From positions 620,001 to 684,000 of the forward strand of contig NZ_QWDC01000003.1 of assembly GCF_003432115.1 (NCBI RefSeq): a stretch of 64,000 nt of DNA. The letters run 5' to 3'. Position 1 is the stretch's first letter, and every line of letters starts with the position of its first letter. Below the pieces are notes generated by a model. That model was given only the letters and a program-made list of their open reading frames with translations. It was not told the DNA's origin and did not search any database. The translations under genes were made by a program, and so were the position numbers. The DNA is from Mucilaginibacter conchicola. GTDB lineage: Bacteria; Bacteroidota; Bacteroidia; Sphingobacteriales; Sphingobacteriaceae. Shown here piece after piece: positions 48,943-56,854 of the stretch.

Positions 48943-50531
48943 ATCCTCCCGTATACCTCAGAAGCTGGCTGCACCGGTCTCCCTGGATGGTGAGGACCCT
49001 GCTGGTGTTCGTTACGCTTTCTGCTGTTTTTCAGTTCGGTGCCTTTGCACTCAGTCAGAACTTTGTTATCTCTTACCTCGGTGCGCAGCAGGAAGATGTT
49101 ACTTTCGCTATTCAGATGACCTATGTGGGTATACTGGTCATGCTGCCTGTTCAGTTCAGGTTTCAGCGCTATTTCGAGCCGAGAAACTATATGATCGTCA
49201 TTTTGTCGTGCGGAATAGCACTGGCGGCGGCTTGTCTGTTCGTTCACGATCTCGTTTTGTTCTTTGTCATCCGTTTTCTGCAGGGACTTGTCGTTTGCGG
49301 TATTGCTTCCTGTATGTTTGTGCATGTTTCCGCCTATCTCAAAACAGAGCACAGGCAGGTGATCCCGTCAGTACTTTTATACGGTTCTGTACTTGCCAAC
49401 ACGGTGATCATCGGTATGGTCGCCTCGAATGTTTCCCTCACTGCAGATTTCCAGCATCTGTATTATTACATCATATTGTTCCTGCTCATTTCACTTGTAA
49501 TCATCATGACAGGTTTCAAGAGCCGGACAGACAGACATCTTTATCCGCTCTGGCAGATCGACTGGGTCGGAGCTGTCTTTTTTGTGACTGCAGCTGTGGC
49601 TTTCGCATACACTATTATTTACGGTTCCAAATTTTACTGGCTTGCTGATCACCGCATCCGTCTGTCGGTTCTCATCACTGTTGTGTCAGTGTTTTTATAT
49701 ATTTTGAGGGAATATTCGATAAAGCGTCCGCTGATCCAGGTCCGGACGCTTTTGAACCCTAAAATATGGCTCGGGTTATTACTGCTTGCCGTTTACTACG
49801 GAATGAAAGAAAGCATTAACCTCTTATTCGGTTACACCGGCGGTGTGCTGCAGTGGAGCCCGTCGCAGACCATGGAGCTCGGGCTGTTCAATCTTGCAGG
49901 CCTCATCCTGTTTATGGTCCTGTCAACCGCTCTTTTATTTCGAAAGCCTGGTTTTTTTCCCGGTTTTCTTTTCATTGGTTTTGCCCTGTTGCTGGTATAC
50001 CACCTTTGGGTCTATTTAATAATGACACCTGATCTTGCCTTTGGGGATCTGATCGTTCCGGTATTCATGCAGGGGGCCGCATCCGGAATGATGCTCGTAC
50101 CGATCGTGGTTTTCATTATCAGGACGGCAACGCCTGCCGCCGGATACACAGGGCTGGTGATCGGAGCATATGCAAGATTTACCGCTTTGTTAAATGCGAG
50201 CGCGGGTTTTTATAATCTGCAGTTGTATTATAACCAGATCTACAAGGAATCTTTCCTCATCCGTATCACCGGGACCGACCAGCAGACGGCAGAGCGGCTG
50301 GACAGCTTTAAACAGTTATATCTTACCAAAGGCTATGTGCCGGAGCAGGCCGCCGCACTGGCCAATGGAGCCCTGGGCAGGTTGATCGGGACGCAGACGC
50401 AGTTATTGACAATACGTGCTGTATTTATGCAGCTTTCGGTCATCGCAGGAACGATCATGATCATTGCCGGCATCGTGTGGATCCTCGTTTCCGTTCTCAA
50501 AAAGAATAATGCGGCAGCACAGATAAATTAA
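48939..50531 (+). CDS. MFS drug exporter, DHA2 (EmrB-like, 14-helix) family
   Basis: 530 residues with about 14 hydrophobic segments, as in EmrB. The region after TM2 (VMLPVQFRFQRYFEPRNYMI-like) and RFLQGLVVCGIASCMF (motif near TM4/5) fit the DHA2 family, though the classical motif A is degenerate. It is translationally coupled (ATGA) to the adaptor gene. With TolC and HlyD it would move hydrophobic toxicants across both membranes with proton exchange. No terminator is evident directly after it. Confidence 0.9.
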   Translation: MNPPVYLRSWLHRSPWMVRTLLVFVTLSAVFQFGAFALSQNFVISYLGAQQEDVTFAIQMTYVGILVMLPVQFRFQRYFEPRNYMIVILSCGIALAAACLFVHDLVLFFVIRFLQGLVVCGIASCMFVHVSAYLKTEHRQVIPSVLLYGSVLANTVIIGMVASNVSLTADFQHLYYYIILFLLISLVIIMTGFKSRTDRHLYPLWQIDWVGAVFFVTAAVAFAYTIIYGSKFYWLADHRIRLSVLITVVSVFLYILREYSIKRPLIQVRTLLNPKIWLGLLLLAVYYGMKESINLLFGYTGGVLQWSPSQTMELGLFNLAGLILFMVLSTALLFRKPGFFPGFLFIGFALLLVYHLWVYLIMTPDLAFGDLIVPVFMQGAASGMMLVPIVVFIIRTATPAAGYTGLVIGAYARFTALLNASAGFYNLQLYYNQIYKESFLIRITGTDQQTAERLDSFKQLYLTKGYVPEQAAALANGALGRLIGTQTQLLTIRAVFMQLSVIAGTIMIIAGIVWILVSVLKKNNAAAQIN

Positions 50532-50627
50532 CATCATCAGGATCATTCATTTGAAGCCGTCATCACAGGGGAAGGGCTTTACAGCACATTCCCTTTACCG
50601 AAGGATGATTTTGAACAGCCCGGATAC

Positions 50628-50638
50628 GATATTTCGCC
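50628..50638. promoter_or_regulatory. GATATTTCG element upstream of a small gene
   Basis: GATATTTCGCC matches the repeated element of the sigma-54 activator region in 10 of 11 positions. TGGCAT (50723-50728) lies 85 bp downstream but the -12 part there is poor. The 258-bp spacer 50532-50789 also holds GACGAAAGAGCGTC, a small inverted repeat. Confidence 0.35.
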
Positions 50639-50789
50639 GTTCGACTGCCATGGTATGACGAAAGAGCGTCGATATAGGTCTTGTAATTATTTAATGAATT
50701 GATTATCAGTAGTTTGTATAAATGGCATGATATTTTAATGGTTTGGTTTATCGAATTCAATAATATGAAAAACTGTAAATCAATCCGTT

Positions 50790-51080
50790 ATGAATATTTC
50801 ATCAAAGCACCACAGGAAACTCAACAGCGCAATCACACGCAGAGTGATCGAGCTGCATTCAAAAGGTTATGACCAGGATTTTATGATGCAGACCAATCGT
50901 TTGCTATGCATTCAGAACAACGAAGATTTCGCGGCCAGCGCAGTGCAGATCCGCGTAGTTGACCAGGGGTATGATCATGTCGACGGCTGTTTCAAGTATA
51001 TCCATACCATAGATACATTCAACGGTCAGAAGGGCGTACTGATCGCTGACGGTATATTCACAAATGCGGTGATACACTGA
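50790..51080 (+). CDS. Small conserved-looking protein of unknown function
   Basis: 96 residues, MNISSKHHRKLNSAITRRVIELHSKGYDQDF onward, with LCIQNNEDFAASAVQIRVVDQGYD and FKYIHTIDTFNGQKGVLIADGIF. The alternating strand pattern and the charged helix at the start suggest a small alpha/beta fold. Short proteins of this look are common in Sphingobacteriales genomes, mostly unnamed. No signal or membrane segment. A GATATTTCG element lies 150 bp upstream, so it may belong to the sigma-54 activator circuit. Function not assigned. Confidence 0.72.
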   Translation: MNISSKHHRKLNSAITRRVIELHSKGYDQDFMMQTNRLLCIQNNEDFAASAVQIRVVDQGYDHVDGCFKYIHTIDTFNGQKGVLIADGIFTNAVIH

Positions 51081-51197
51081 TCCTGTTTCCGGTTCGGAAA
51101 GAGCTGGAAAGACTTTGGTCCCCCGCTGCAGGATAAACTGGTCCACATCGCCGGCTGCTGAGGGAATAACTTTGTCTGAAATTTTAATTGAAGACTT

Positions 51198-51629
51198 ATG
51201 TTGTGTAAAAAAGTAGAGTCAGCGGAGGATATTGAAAAGTGCAAGGATCTTATCCTTGCCTTCAGGCCTCACCTGGACGCGGGAAATCTGGCAGTCCTGG
51301 TAAAAAGAATGATCAGAGAAGGAGGATTTGAAATAGTCTATGCCATGGATGAAGATACCAACAGCGCGATGGGATTTGCCGGTTACAGAAAATACGAGAT
51401 GCTGAGGACGGGGAAGATCATTTATATTGATGACCTGTATACTGCACCGGAAAGCCGGAAGAAAGGCTGTGCGGCAGCACTTCTTGGTTTTATAGAATCC
51501 GAGGCGAGAGAGCAGCAGGTACAGAGCATTCATCTTGACAGCGGTTATGCACTGCATCCGGCTCACAGGCTTTATCTGAATCAGGGTTACATACTGGCCT
51601 GCAACCATTTTGCAAAACCTGTTGGATGA
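51198..51629 (+). CDS. GNAT family N-acetyltransferase
   Basis: 143 residues, complete for a small GNAT enzyme. Strand IYIDDLYTAPESRKKGCAAALLGFIE carries motif A with the R-K-K-G-C-A acetyl-CoA loop (about residues 82-100). The C-terminal part HLDSGYALHPAHRLYLNQGYI supplies motif B, including the late Tyr. It begins MLCKKVESAEDIEKCKDLI. It stands alone between the small unknown protein and the Rrf2 regulator, all rightward. Substrate unknown. Confidence 0.9.
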   Translation: MLCKKVESAEDIEKCKDLILAFRPHLDAGNLAVLVKRMIREGGFEIVYAMDEDTNSAMGFAGYRKYEMLRTGKIIYIDDLYTAPESRKKGCAAALLGFIESEAREQQVQSIHLDSGYALHPAHRLYLNQGYILACNHFAKPVG

Positions 51630-51680
51630 TCTGTCCGGGCTTATTCTCAGGGAGAGGGTGATTCCCGTGACGGCTGCTTG

Positions 51681-51740
51681 TAAAGATGACAATTAAAGAG
51701 TTTTATATCTTTAATAAAGATTTAGCTTTGCATTAAAGAT
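51681..51740 (+). promoter_or_regulatory. TAAAGAT repeats ahead of the Rrf2 gene
   Basis: TAAAGAT occurs at 51681-51687, 51715-51721 and 51734-51740. The middle copy forms the palindrome ATCTTTAATAAAGAT (51707-51721) with an inverted copy. The last copy abuts the start codon. The arrangement suggests autoregulation by the Rrf2 protein. A related TAATAAAAGATA lies 47 bp upstream of the flavohemoglobin start at 58063. Confidence 0.5.
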
Positions 51741-52178
51741 ATGGGCGTTTTCTCCAGGACTTGCGAATATGCGATGCGTGCGGTTTTTTTTATCGCTCAC
51801 CGGACCCCTGAGGGGACCAGAGTGGGAATAAAAGATATCTCAGAGGGTATCGATTCACCCGCCCATTTTCTCGCAAAGATCCTTCAGGACCTGAGCAGAA
51901 GAGGGATAATTCACTCAGCTAAAGGCCCGAACGGCGGTTTCTATATGACGGAGGAAGATTTGTCCAGGCCGCTAAGTGATGTGGTCGAAGCGATCGACGG
52001 TGTACAGATCTTCAAAGGATGTGCACTCGGTCTGAAGCAGTGTTCTGAGAAAAACCCTTGTCCGCTCCATCATGAATTCAAAGCCATAAGGAACGACCTT
52101 ACAAAGCTCCTTAACGGAACATCTATCAAATCATTCAACGAAGACCTGCTCAATGGCATGACATCGCTGAAAAAATAA
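51741..52178 (+). CDS. Rrf2 family regulator, NsrR-like with three cysteines
   Basis: 145 residues: an N-terminal winged HTH (FSRTCEYAMRAVFFIA, IDSPAHFLAKILQDLSRRGIIHSAKGPNGGF) and a cluster loop with Cys94, Cys101 and Cys107 (C-x6-C-x5-C). That spacing resembles the [4Fe-4S]-binding loop of NsrR and IscR, so it may sense NO, iron-sulfur status or redox. A flavohemoglobin gene, a classic NsrR target, lies about 6 kb downstream. TAAAGAT repeats lie directly upstream of its own start. The DoxX gene follows after 125 bp. Confidence 0.9.
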   Translation: MGVFSRTCEYAMRAVFFIAHRTPEGTRVGIKDISEGIDSPAHFLAKILQDLSRRGIIHSAKGPNGGFYMTEEDLSRPLSDVVEAIDGVQIFKGCALGLKQCSEKNPCPLHHEFKAIRNDLTKLLNGTSIKSFNEDLLNGMTSLKK

Positions 52179-52229
52179 ACTGATCTCTTACAGCCGGTGC
52201 GGACGGCAGCAGTATACACAGATAATTTT

Positions 52230-52289
52230 CTGGACCCCTCTACCTGGACCTGCTGGACCATTTAGTGAGACTTTTCAGGCGTAATTTTG
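52230..52289 (+). promoter_or_regulatory. CTGGACC direct repeats and promoter of the DoxX gene
   Basis: CTGGACC occurs three times in direct orientation (52230-52236, 52244-52250, 52253-52259). A Bacteroidota -7 element TAATTTTG (52282-52289) lies 22 bp downstream and 14 bp before the start codon. MocR-family regulators such as TauR bind direct repeats of this kind, and a MocR gene lies 1.3 kb to the right. Confidence 0.6.
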
Positions 52290-52303
52290 TTAAAAAAAAG
52301 AAT

Positions 52304-52744
52304 ATGAAATCACAAGCAAATGCGCTACCCCAGTTAATAACCAGGCTCGCTCTCGGTATTGGTTTTCTTTTACCTGTTGCAGACAGATTAGGATTCATGG
52401 GTGCGCCGGGTTCAGGTGTCAACTGGGGGGACTGGAAACATTTTACAGGCTATGCGCATGTGATCATGTCCTTCCTGCCGGAGAGCGTAAGCAATTTTGC
52501 GGCATTGATCGCAACGATGGCCGAGATCATATTCGGTGTTTGCCTGATACTTGGCTTTAAGATAAAAGCAAATGCCTTTGGCAGTGCAGTACTGACTTTG
52601 CTTTTTGCGGTCAGTATGATCATATCAGAAGGCATTCTTGCCCCGTTCAAATACCCGGTTTTTGTATTTGCCGGCGCTGCTTTACTGCTGACTTTCACTG
52701 AGGATCCGAAATGGAGTATTGACAGCGTTTTAAAAGACAAATAA
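52304..52744 (+). CDS. DoxX family membrane protein
   Basis: About 146 residues from the ATG at 52304 (MKSQANALPQLITRLALG), just after a TAATTTTG promoter element. Four membrane helices: RLALGIGFLLPVADRLGFMG, SNFAALIATMAEIIFGVCLILGF, GSAVLTLLFAVSMII and FKYPVFVFAGAALLLTF. It closely resembles the C-terminal domain of the NDH-2/DoxX fusion (ADRLGFMG against LDRLGWAG, PKWSIDSV against FRWSIDNI). DoxX proteins are linked to quinone and thiol stress in other bacteria. Regulated perhaps by the MocR protein through the CTGGACC repeats. Confidence 0.9.
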   Translation: MKSQANALPQLITRLALGIGFLLPVADRLGFMGAPGSGVNWGDWKHFTGYAHVIMSFLPESVSNFAALIATMAEIIFGVCLILGFKIKANAFGSAVLTLLFAVSMIISEGILAPFKYPVFVFAGAALLLTFTEDPKWSIDSVLKDK

Positions 52745-52921
52745 TATAACGATCTGAAAATAATAAAGCGGGTATCCGGTCTGTGTTCATGGTGAAACCG
52801 GTTAGTTTTTATTTCAGTGGCTTTGACCGATTTGTTAGGTTAGCGATTCACGGCCGGAACGCCCGCTTTAATTTTTACATAACATTAATACTCTTTATAT
52901 TCAACTTTATACATAAACCCT

Positions 52922-53557
52922 ATGGCAGCAGGCAAAAGAAAATTCGTATCCAATTCCCAAGATTCAGTCCGGATGTTCAAAAGTGATTTTTTTGAAGCAC
53001 TGTCAAAAGTGCATTTTACTGTCCCGCTGTATCTGTTCATACCCGTAATTATTTATTGCTTTTACAGGTCTTCGCTGACCGACATGGCTTTATGGGAATA
53101 TCCGGCCGATTTCCTCGCAGGGATGCTGGTATGGACCGCTGTAGAATATGTGATGCACAGGTATGTATTTCATTTTGAGCTCCCCGGCACTATCGGCAGA
53201 AGACTGCATTTCATCATCCACGGTGTTCATCATGATTATCCGAGCGACAGGTTAAGGCTGGTAATGCCCCCGTCTCTGAGTATCCCTCTTGCTATCGCTT
53301 TCTTTTATCTTTTCAAAGCCTGTATTCCGGACCGGTATTTCTGGTTTTTCTTTGGTACTTTCCTGATCGGCTATCTTATTTATGATATCGGTCATTACGC
53401 TATGCACCACTTTAACTTTAAAAGCGGCATCTTTAAGAAGATCAAACACCATCATATGCGTCATCACTATCAGGAACCGGAAAAGGGTTATGGCGTGAGT
53501 TCACCGCTGTGGGATCACATCACAGGATCGGTATTTTCAGATACGAAAGAAAAATAG
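52922..53557 (+). CDS. Fatty acid hydroxylase / sterol desaturase family protein
   Basis: 211 residues with three to four membrane segments and the di-iron histidine boxes of the FA_hydroxylase superfamily: HRYVFH, HGVHHDY, HYAMHHFNF and HHHMRHHY, in order from about residue 78 to 180. It most resembles fatty-acid 2-hydroxylases of the Scs7 type without a cytochrome b5 domain; 2-hydroxy fatty acids are common in Bacteroidota sphingolipids and ornithine lipids. Inner membrane with the active site on the cytosolic face. Rightward, 50 bp before the MocR gene. Confidence 0.92.
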   Translation: MAAGKRKFVSNSQDSVRMFKSDFFEALSKVHFTVPLYLFIPVIIYCFYRSSLTDMALWEYPADFLAGMLVWTAVEYVMHRYVFHFELPGTIGRRLHFIIHGVHHDYPSDRLRLVMPPSLSIPLAIAFFYLFKACIPDRYFWFFFGTFLIGYLIYDIGHYAMHHFNFKSGIFKKIKHHHMRHHYQEPEKGYGVSSPLWDHITGSVFSDTKEK

Positions 53558-53607
53558 TTTAATACGGACTGCGCTGCCGGTAAAGCGAAAGCCGAATAAT
53601 CAACATA

Positions 53608-55077
53608 ATGCTGCCTTTTAACAACCTTATCGTCACTGACCGCAATTCCCAGGTCAGCATTGCTGCACAGATCAGCGATCAGATCATCAGGCTGATCCGT
53701 GATGGGGTGATTGTGCCAGGCGCTTTATTGCCTGCTACCCGGATACTGGCCGGGCTGATCGGCGTCAACCGTAAAACGATCAACAAAGCTTATGAAGACC
53801 TGCTTGATCAGGAATGGATCGAGTCAGTGCCGAGGCAGGGGTTCCGGGTAAAGACCAATCTCCCGCTGATCAAGCCCCGCTCTTTTCATCCTGTCAATAA
53901 ATTTGAGCAAACGGACCGGCAGCAGCCTGTCTTTATCGAAAAAGATGAGATCCCGAAACTCGGCAAACGGCGTATACCCGATTATGAGCTTTTAGTGACG
54001 GACGGGTTACCTGACTACCGGCTTACGCCGCATAATGATATGCAGCGGGAGTACCGTAAGCATCTGGATAATAAAGCGCTGAACAGAGCCACTTATTTCC
54101 TTGATCAGGGAGGACACCCATCCCTGAAAAACGCGACCGCTTCTTTTCTTAACAGTTCAAGGGGACTGAATGTGGCTGAAGAGAATGTGCTGATCACAAG
54201 AGGCGGGCAGATGGCTATTTACCTGGCCATAACGCTTTTGGTAGGCAAGGGTGATGAGGTGGTGGTCACTGAACCGAACTATGTGTTCAGCGATGAAACT
54301 TTTTTGAATGCCGGTGCCGTTATTAACCGGATAGGGGTGGACGAAGACGGGATGATCATCGAGGAATTTGAAAGGATCCTGGAGGACAGGCCGGTAAAAA
54401 TGCTCTACCTTGCTCCGCACCACCATCACCCCACAACCGTTACCATGAGTTCGGAGAGGAGGCTGAAACTTCTTCAGCTGATGTCTAAATATGATTTTTG
54501 GGTGATCGAGGATGATTACGATTATGATTACCATCATAGTAACCGTCCTATATTACCGCTTTCTACCAGCTGTCATAATGGTAAAATCATATATGTCGGT
54601 TCATACAGCAAACTGCTTGGCCCAAGTGTGCGCTTGGGATTTATGATATCAGCACCTAAGATCATTCAGCGGGCGCTTCATCTGAAACGCCTTTTCGATC
54701 TTAAGGGAGACGTCTTTAATGAATACGTACTTGCTCAAATGATCATGTCCGGGTCGCTCGACCGTCATATCCAGAACGTCAACAGAATATATGCTTCACG
54801 CTGTGCGCTGATGGCTCAACTGCTTGAAGAAAAGCTTGGTGACAAGGTTTCGTTCGCTATACCTCAGGGAGGGCTTGCCTTATGGGTGAAGTTCCACGAA
54901 AATTATGATCTGAAGCAACTGATCCGCAAAGCCGCAGAGCAGGGTTTGCATCTGATCGGGAATGCCTGCGTTAACCCGGCATCAGTGCACAATAATTCCA
55001 TCAGGCTGGGTTTTGCTTCTCTTGTTGAAGGAGAAATTATTCGGGTCACAGATATCCTCCGTCAGCTTCTTTCTTAA
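53608..55077 (+). CDS. MocR-type regulator (GntR HTH fused to PLP aminotransferase fold)
   Basis: 489 residues. A GntR winged HTH (residues 1-75; SDQIIRLIRDGVIVPGALLPATRILA, VNRKTINKAYEDLLDQEWI) is followed by a class I aminotransferase-like domain (about 120-489). The PLP Lys is Lys335 in GSYSKLLGPSVRLGF, and the Asp that pairs with the pyridine nitrogen is in VIEDDYDYDY. MocR proteins sense an amino compound or PLP itself and activate or repress nearby genes. CTGGACC-type repeats lie upstream of DoxX on the left and of the cupin gene on the right, making both likely targets. Confidence 0.95.
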   Translation: MLPFNNLIVTDRNSQVSIAAQISDQIIRLIRDGVIVPGALLPATRILAGLIGVNRKTINKAYEDLLDQEWIESVPRQGFRVKTNLPLIKPRSFHPVNKFEQTDRQQPVFIEKDEIPKLGKRRIPDYELLVTDGLPDYRLTPHNDMQREYRKHLDNKALNRATYFLDQGGHPSLKNATASFLNSSRGLNVAEENVLITRGGQMAIYLAITLLVGKGDEVVVTEPNYVFSDETFLNAGAVINRIGVDEDGMIIEEFERILEDRPVKMLYLAPHHHHPTTVTMSSERRLKLLQLMSKYDFWVIEDDYDYDYHHSNRPILPLSTSCHNGKIIYVGSYSKLLGPSVRLGFMISAPKIIQRALHLKRLFDLKGDVFNEYVLAQMIMSGSLDRHIQNVNRIYASRCALMAQLLEEKLGDKVSFAIPQGGLALWVKFHENYDLKQLIRKAAEQGLHLIGNACVNPASVHNNSIRLGFASLVEGEIIRVTDILRQLLS

Positions 55078-55198
55078 TAATAAGATTTTACCTTTCTGAA
55101 ATACAAGATATTATACTGTCTTTCTGAATAAAAACTTCAGTACAGACCTTTCGCTGCTGTCCGAAAATCATCCGCATTCCCGGGGTAAGAAACCTGTA

Positions 55199-55259
55199 CT
55201 GGACCCTATGATGTGGTGTTGCTGGTCCATGAGATGGTCCACAGCCCGGGGTAAATTTG
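55199..55259 (+). promoter_or_regulatory. CTGGACC-type repeats and promoter of the second cupin gene
   Basis: CTGGACC (55199-55205), CTGGTCC (55222-55228) and ATGGTCC (55234-55240) precede a -7 element TAAATTTG (55252-55259), 42 bp before the cupin start. The middle copy lies 23 bp from the -7 element, close to the 22 bp seen for the last repeat at the DoxX promoter. Confidence 0.55.
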
Positions 55260-55300
55260 TATCGACAATGGCAATGAAGCCTTGCCTTTAATATTACAAT

Positions 55301-55732
55301 ATGAAAAAGATAGCGCTGCTGACTTTTATTACAGCATCATTCTTTACAGGTATCGCCCGCGCTCAGCATAATCCTGCTCATGAAGAAGTAACCACCACGC
55401 CTCCGAAAGTTATCTTCTCGAAACTGCTCAATACGCCATCATTAAAAAACCAGGAGTTTAAGATGGTTGTCGTAACATTTGCACCTGGTGAGACATCTTC
55501 GGGACACCGTCATCCGATCCCGACTTTCGGTTACGTACTGGAAGGTGAACTGGAATCGACATTTGAGGGAAAAATCTACCGTTATAAAGCAGGCGATACA
55601 TTCTACGAAGAACCGGATGGCCTGCATAATGGCACACGTAATGTCAGTACTGATAAACCTGCCAGGCTGCTTGCCATATTTATAGGTGATGCAGGCAAAC
55701 CTTTTCTTGTCCCCGAAAAGCATATTAAATAA
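55301..55732 (+). CDS. Exported cupin-domain protein (copy 2)
   Basis: 143 residues: signal peptide MKKIALLTFITASFFTGIARA, then a single cupin barrel with SSGHRHPIPTFGYVLEGELE and EEPDGLHNGTRN supplying three possible metal histidines. It matches the cupin at 26408-26833 over nearly the whole mature length, including the LVPEK end. Periplasmic. Like copy 1 it is followed by an NAD(P)-binding protein gene, here only 54 bp away. Its promoter carries the CTGGACC-type repeats next to the MocR gene, which copy 1 lacks. Confidence 0.9.
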   Translation: MKKIALLTFITASFFTGIARAQHNPAHEEVTTTPPKVIFSKLLNTPSLKNQEFKMVVVTFAPGETSSGHRHPIPTFGYVLEGELESTFEGKIYRYKAGDTFYEEPDGLHNGTRNVSTDKPARLLAIFIGDAGKPFLVPEKHIK

Positions 55733-55786
55733 ATCATTATCAGGATATTCTGAATATTATATATCAAAAAGCTTAATCAAAAATTT

Positions 55787-56536
55787 ATGAAAATCTTAAT
55801 TATAGGAGCAACCGGCCTGATCGGATCGAAAGTCGCCCAAAAACTGCAATCTCTCGGCCACAGCGTTGTCGCCGGTTCTTCATCAAAAGGAATCAATGCA
55901 CTGACAGGCGACGGTCTGGAAGAGGCTTTGAAAGAAACGGACGTGCTGATCGACCTGATCAATTCTCCTTCATTTGAAGAAGGTCCTGCTGTCGAGTTTT
56001 TTAGCAGAACCGGCAACAACCTGGTTGCTGCAGCGAAAGCAGCAGGCATAAAACACTATGTGATTTTATCGATCGTGGGAACCGATATCATGCAGAACAT
56101 AGGCTATATGAAGGCAAAAAAAGTACAGGAAGACCTTGTCAAAGGATCAGGTATTCCGTACACCATCATCAGAAGTGCCCAGTTCCATGAATTTGTACCT
56201 GTGATCGCAGATATCGCAACACAGGAAAACCGTGTCCATGTTTCAACACTGGATTTTCAGCCGATAGCAGCTGAAGACGTCGCAGACTTCGTTACAGGTC
56301 TGTCCGTACAATCTCCGTCGAACAGTATCGTCGATATTGCAGGACCGGAGCGTAAGGCTATGAGCACATTTGTAAAGGATTATCTTTCAGCCAGGAAAGA
56401 CGCCCGTGTGCTGGTACCTAATGACAGACGCGAGTACATCGGCATAGCAGTTCCCCAGTCAGCGCTTGTACCTGTTAACGGTGCAAAACTTGGAGGTATC
56501 ACTTTTGCAGACTGGATCAGCGGTCAGTCAGCATAA
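55787..56536 (+). CDS. NAD(P)-binding Rossmann protein, NmrA/atypical SDR type (copy 2)
   Basis: 249 residues, paralog of the protein at 25437-26192. Nucleotide loop MKILIIGATGLIGSK, KGINALTGDGLEEAL, HYVILSIVGT, YMKAKKVQE and SGIPYTIIRSAQFHEF align one for one. The classical SDR Tyr-x3-Lys becomes YMKAK, so catalysis may be altered. Candidate NAD(P)H-dependent quinone or redox-sensing protein. Follows the cupin in an apparent two-gene unit ended by the hairpin at 56557-56587. Confidence 0.9.
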   Translation: MKILIIGATGLIGSKVAQKLQSLGHSVVAGSSSKGINALTGDGLEEALKETDVLIDLINSPSFEEGPAVEFFSRTGNNLVAAAKAAGIKHYVILSIVGTDIMQNIGYMKAKKVQEDLVKGSGIPYTIIRSAQFHEFVPVIADIATQENRVHVSTLDFQPIAAEDVADFVTGLSVQSPSNSIVDIAGPERKAMSTFVKDYLSARKDARVLVPNDRREYIGIAVPQSALVPVNGAKLGGITFADWISGQSA

Positions 56537-56556
56537 TAACCATTTCATCACAGGTG

Positions 56557-56587
56557 AAAGGGGCGGAGAAATCTTCGTCCCTTTTTT
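56557..56587 (+). terminator. Terminator of the cupin/NAD(P)-binding unit
   Basis: AAAGGGGCG (56557-56565) pairs with CGTCCCTTT (one G-T pair) ending at 56584, running into TTTTTTATG. A rightward intrinsic terminator 20 bp past the stop codon. Together with the hairpin at 56795-56827 it accounts for the 318-bp spacer 56537-56854. Confidence 0.75.
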
Positions 56588-56794
56588 ATGCGCTAAAAGG
56601 AGTAATATCAGTCCTTAACCTCAAGCCCGATACAGAAATAACCCGCCGGTTTTAATGAAGCCCGGCCGCATTTATATCTTAGGAAAAAAGAAATTCTTCA
56701 GGCAGGCGACTTAAATGAATCATTCAATAATTTATTATAAATATTAAAAATTCAAATATTTATGTTTATTACCTGAATCGTTTTTTATAAAAGC

Positions 56795-56827
56795 ACAAAG
56801 CTTCGCAGGGTTTCTGCGAAGCTTTGT
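56795..56827 (-). terminator. Terminator of the flavohemoglobin gene
   Basis: A 14-bp perfect stem (ACAAAGCTTCGCAG at 56795-56808, CTGCGAAGCTTTGT at 56814-56827) with a five-base loop, followed on the minus strand by a T/A-rich tract. It lies 28 bp past the stop of the gene at 56855. Confidence 0.85.
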
Positions 56828-56854
56828 CTGATCGAATAACTTCCGGATTATTTA

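Noticed and set aside
48908..49648. 246-residue frame on the plus strand
   Set aside because: It overlaps the 5' half of the MFS exporter in another frame. The MFS frame is continuous, ATGA-coupled to the adaptor and has normal membrane helices.
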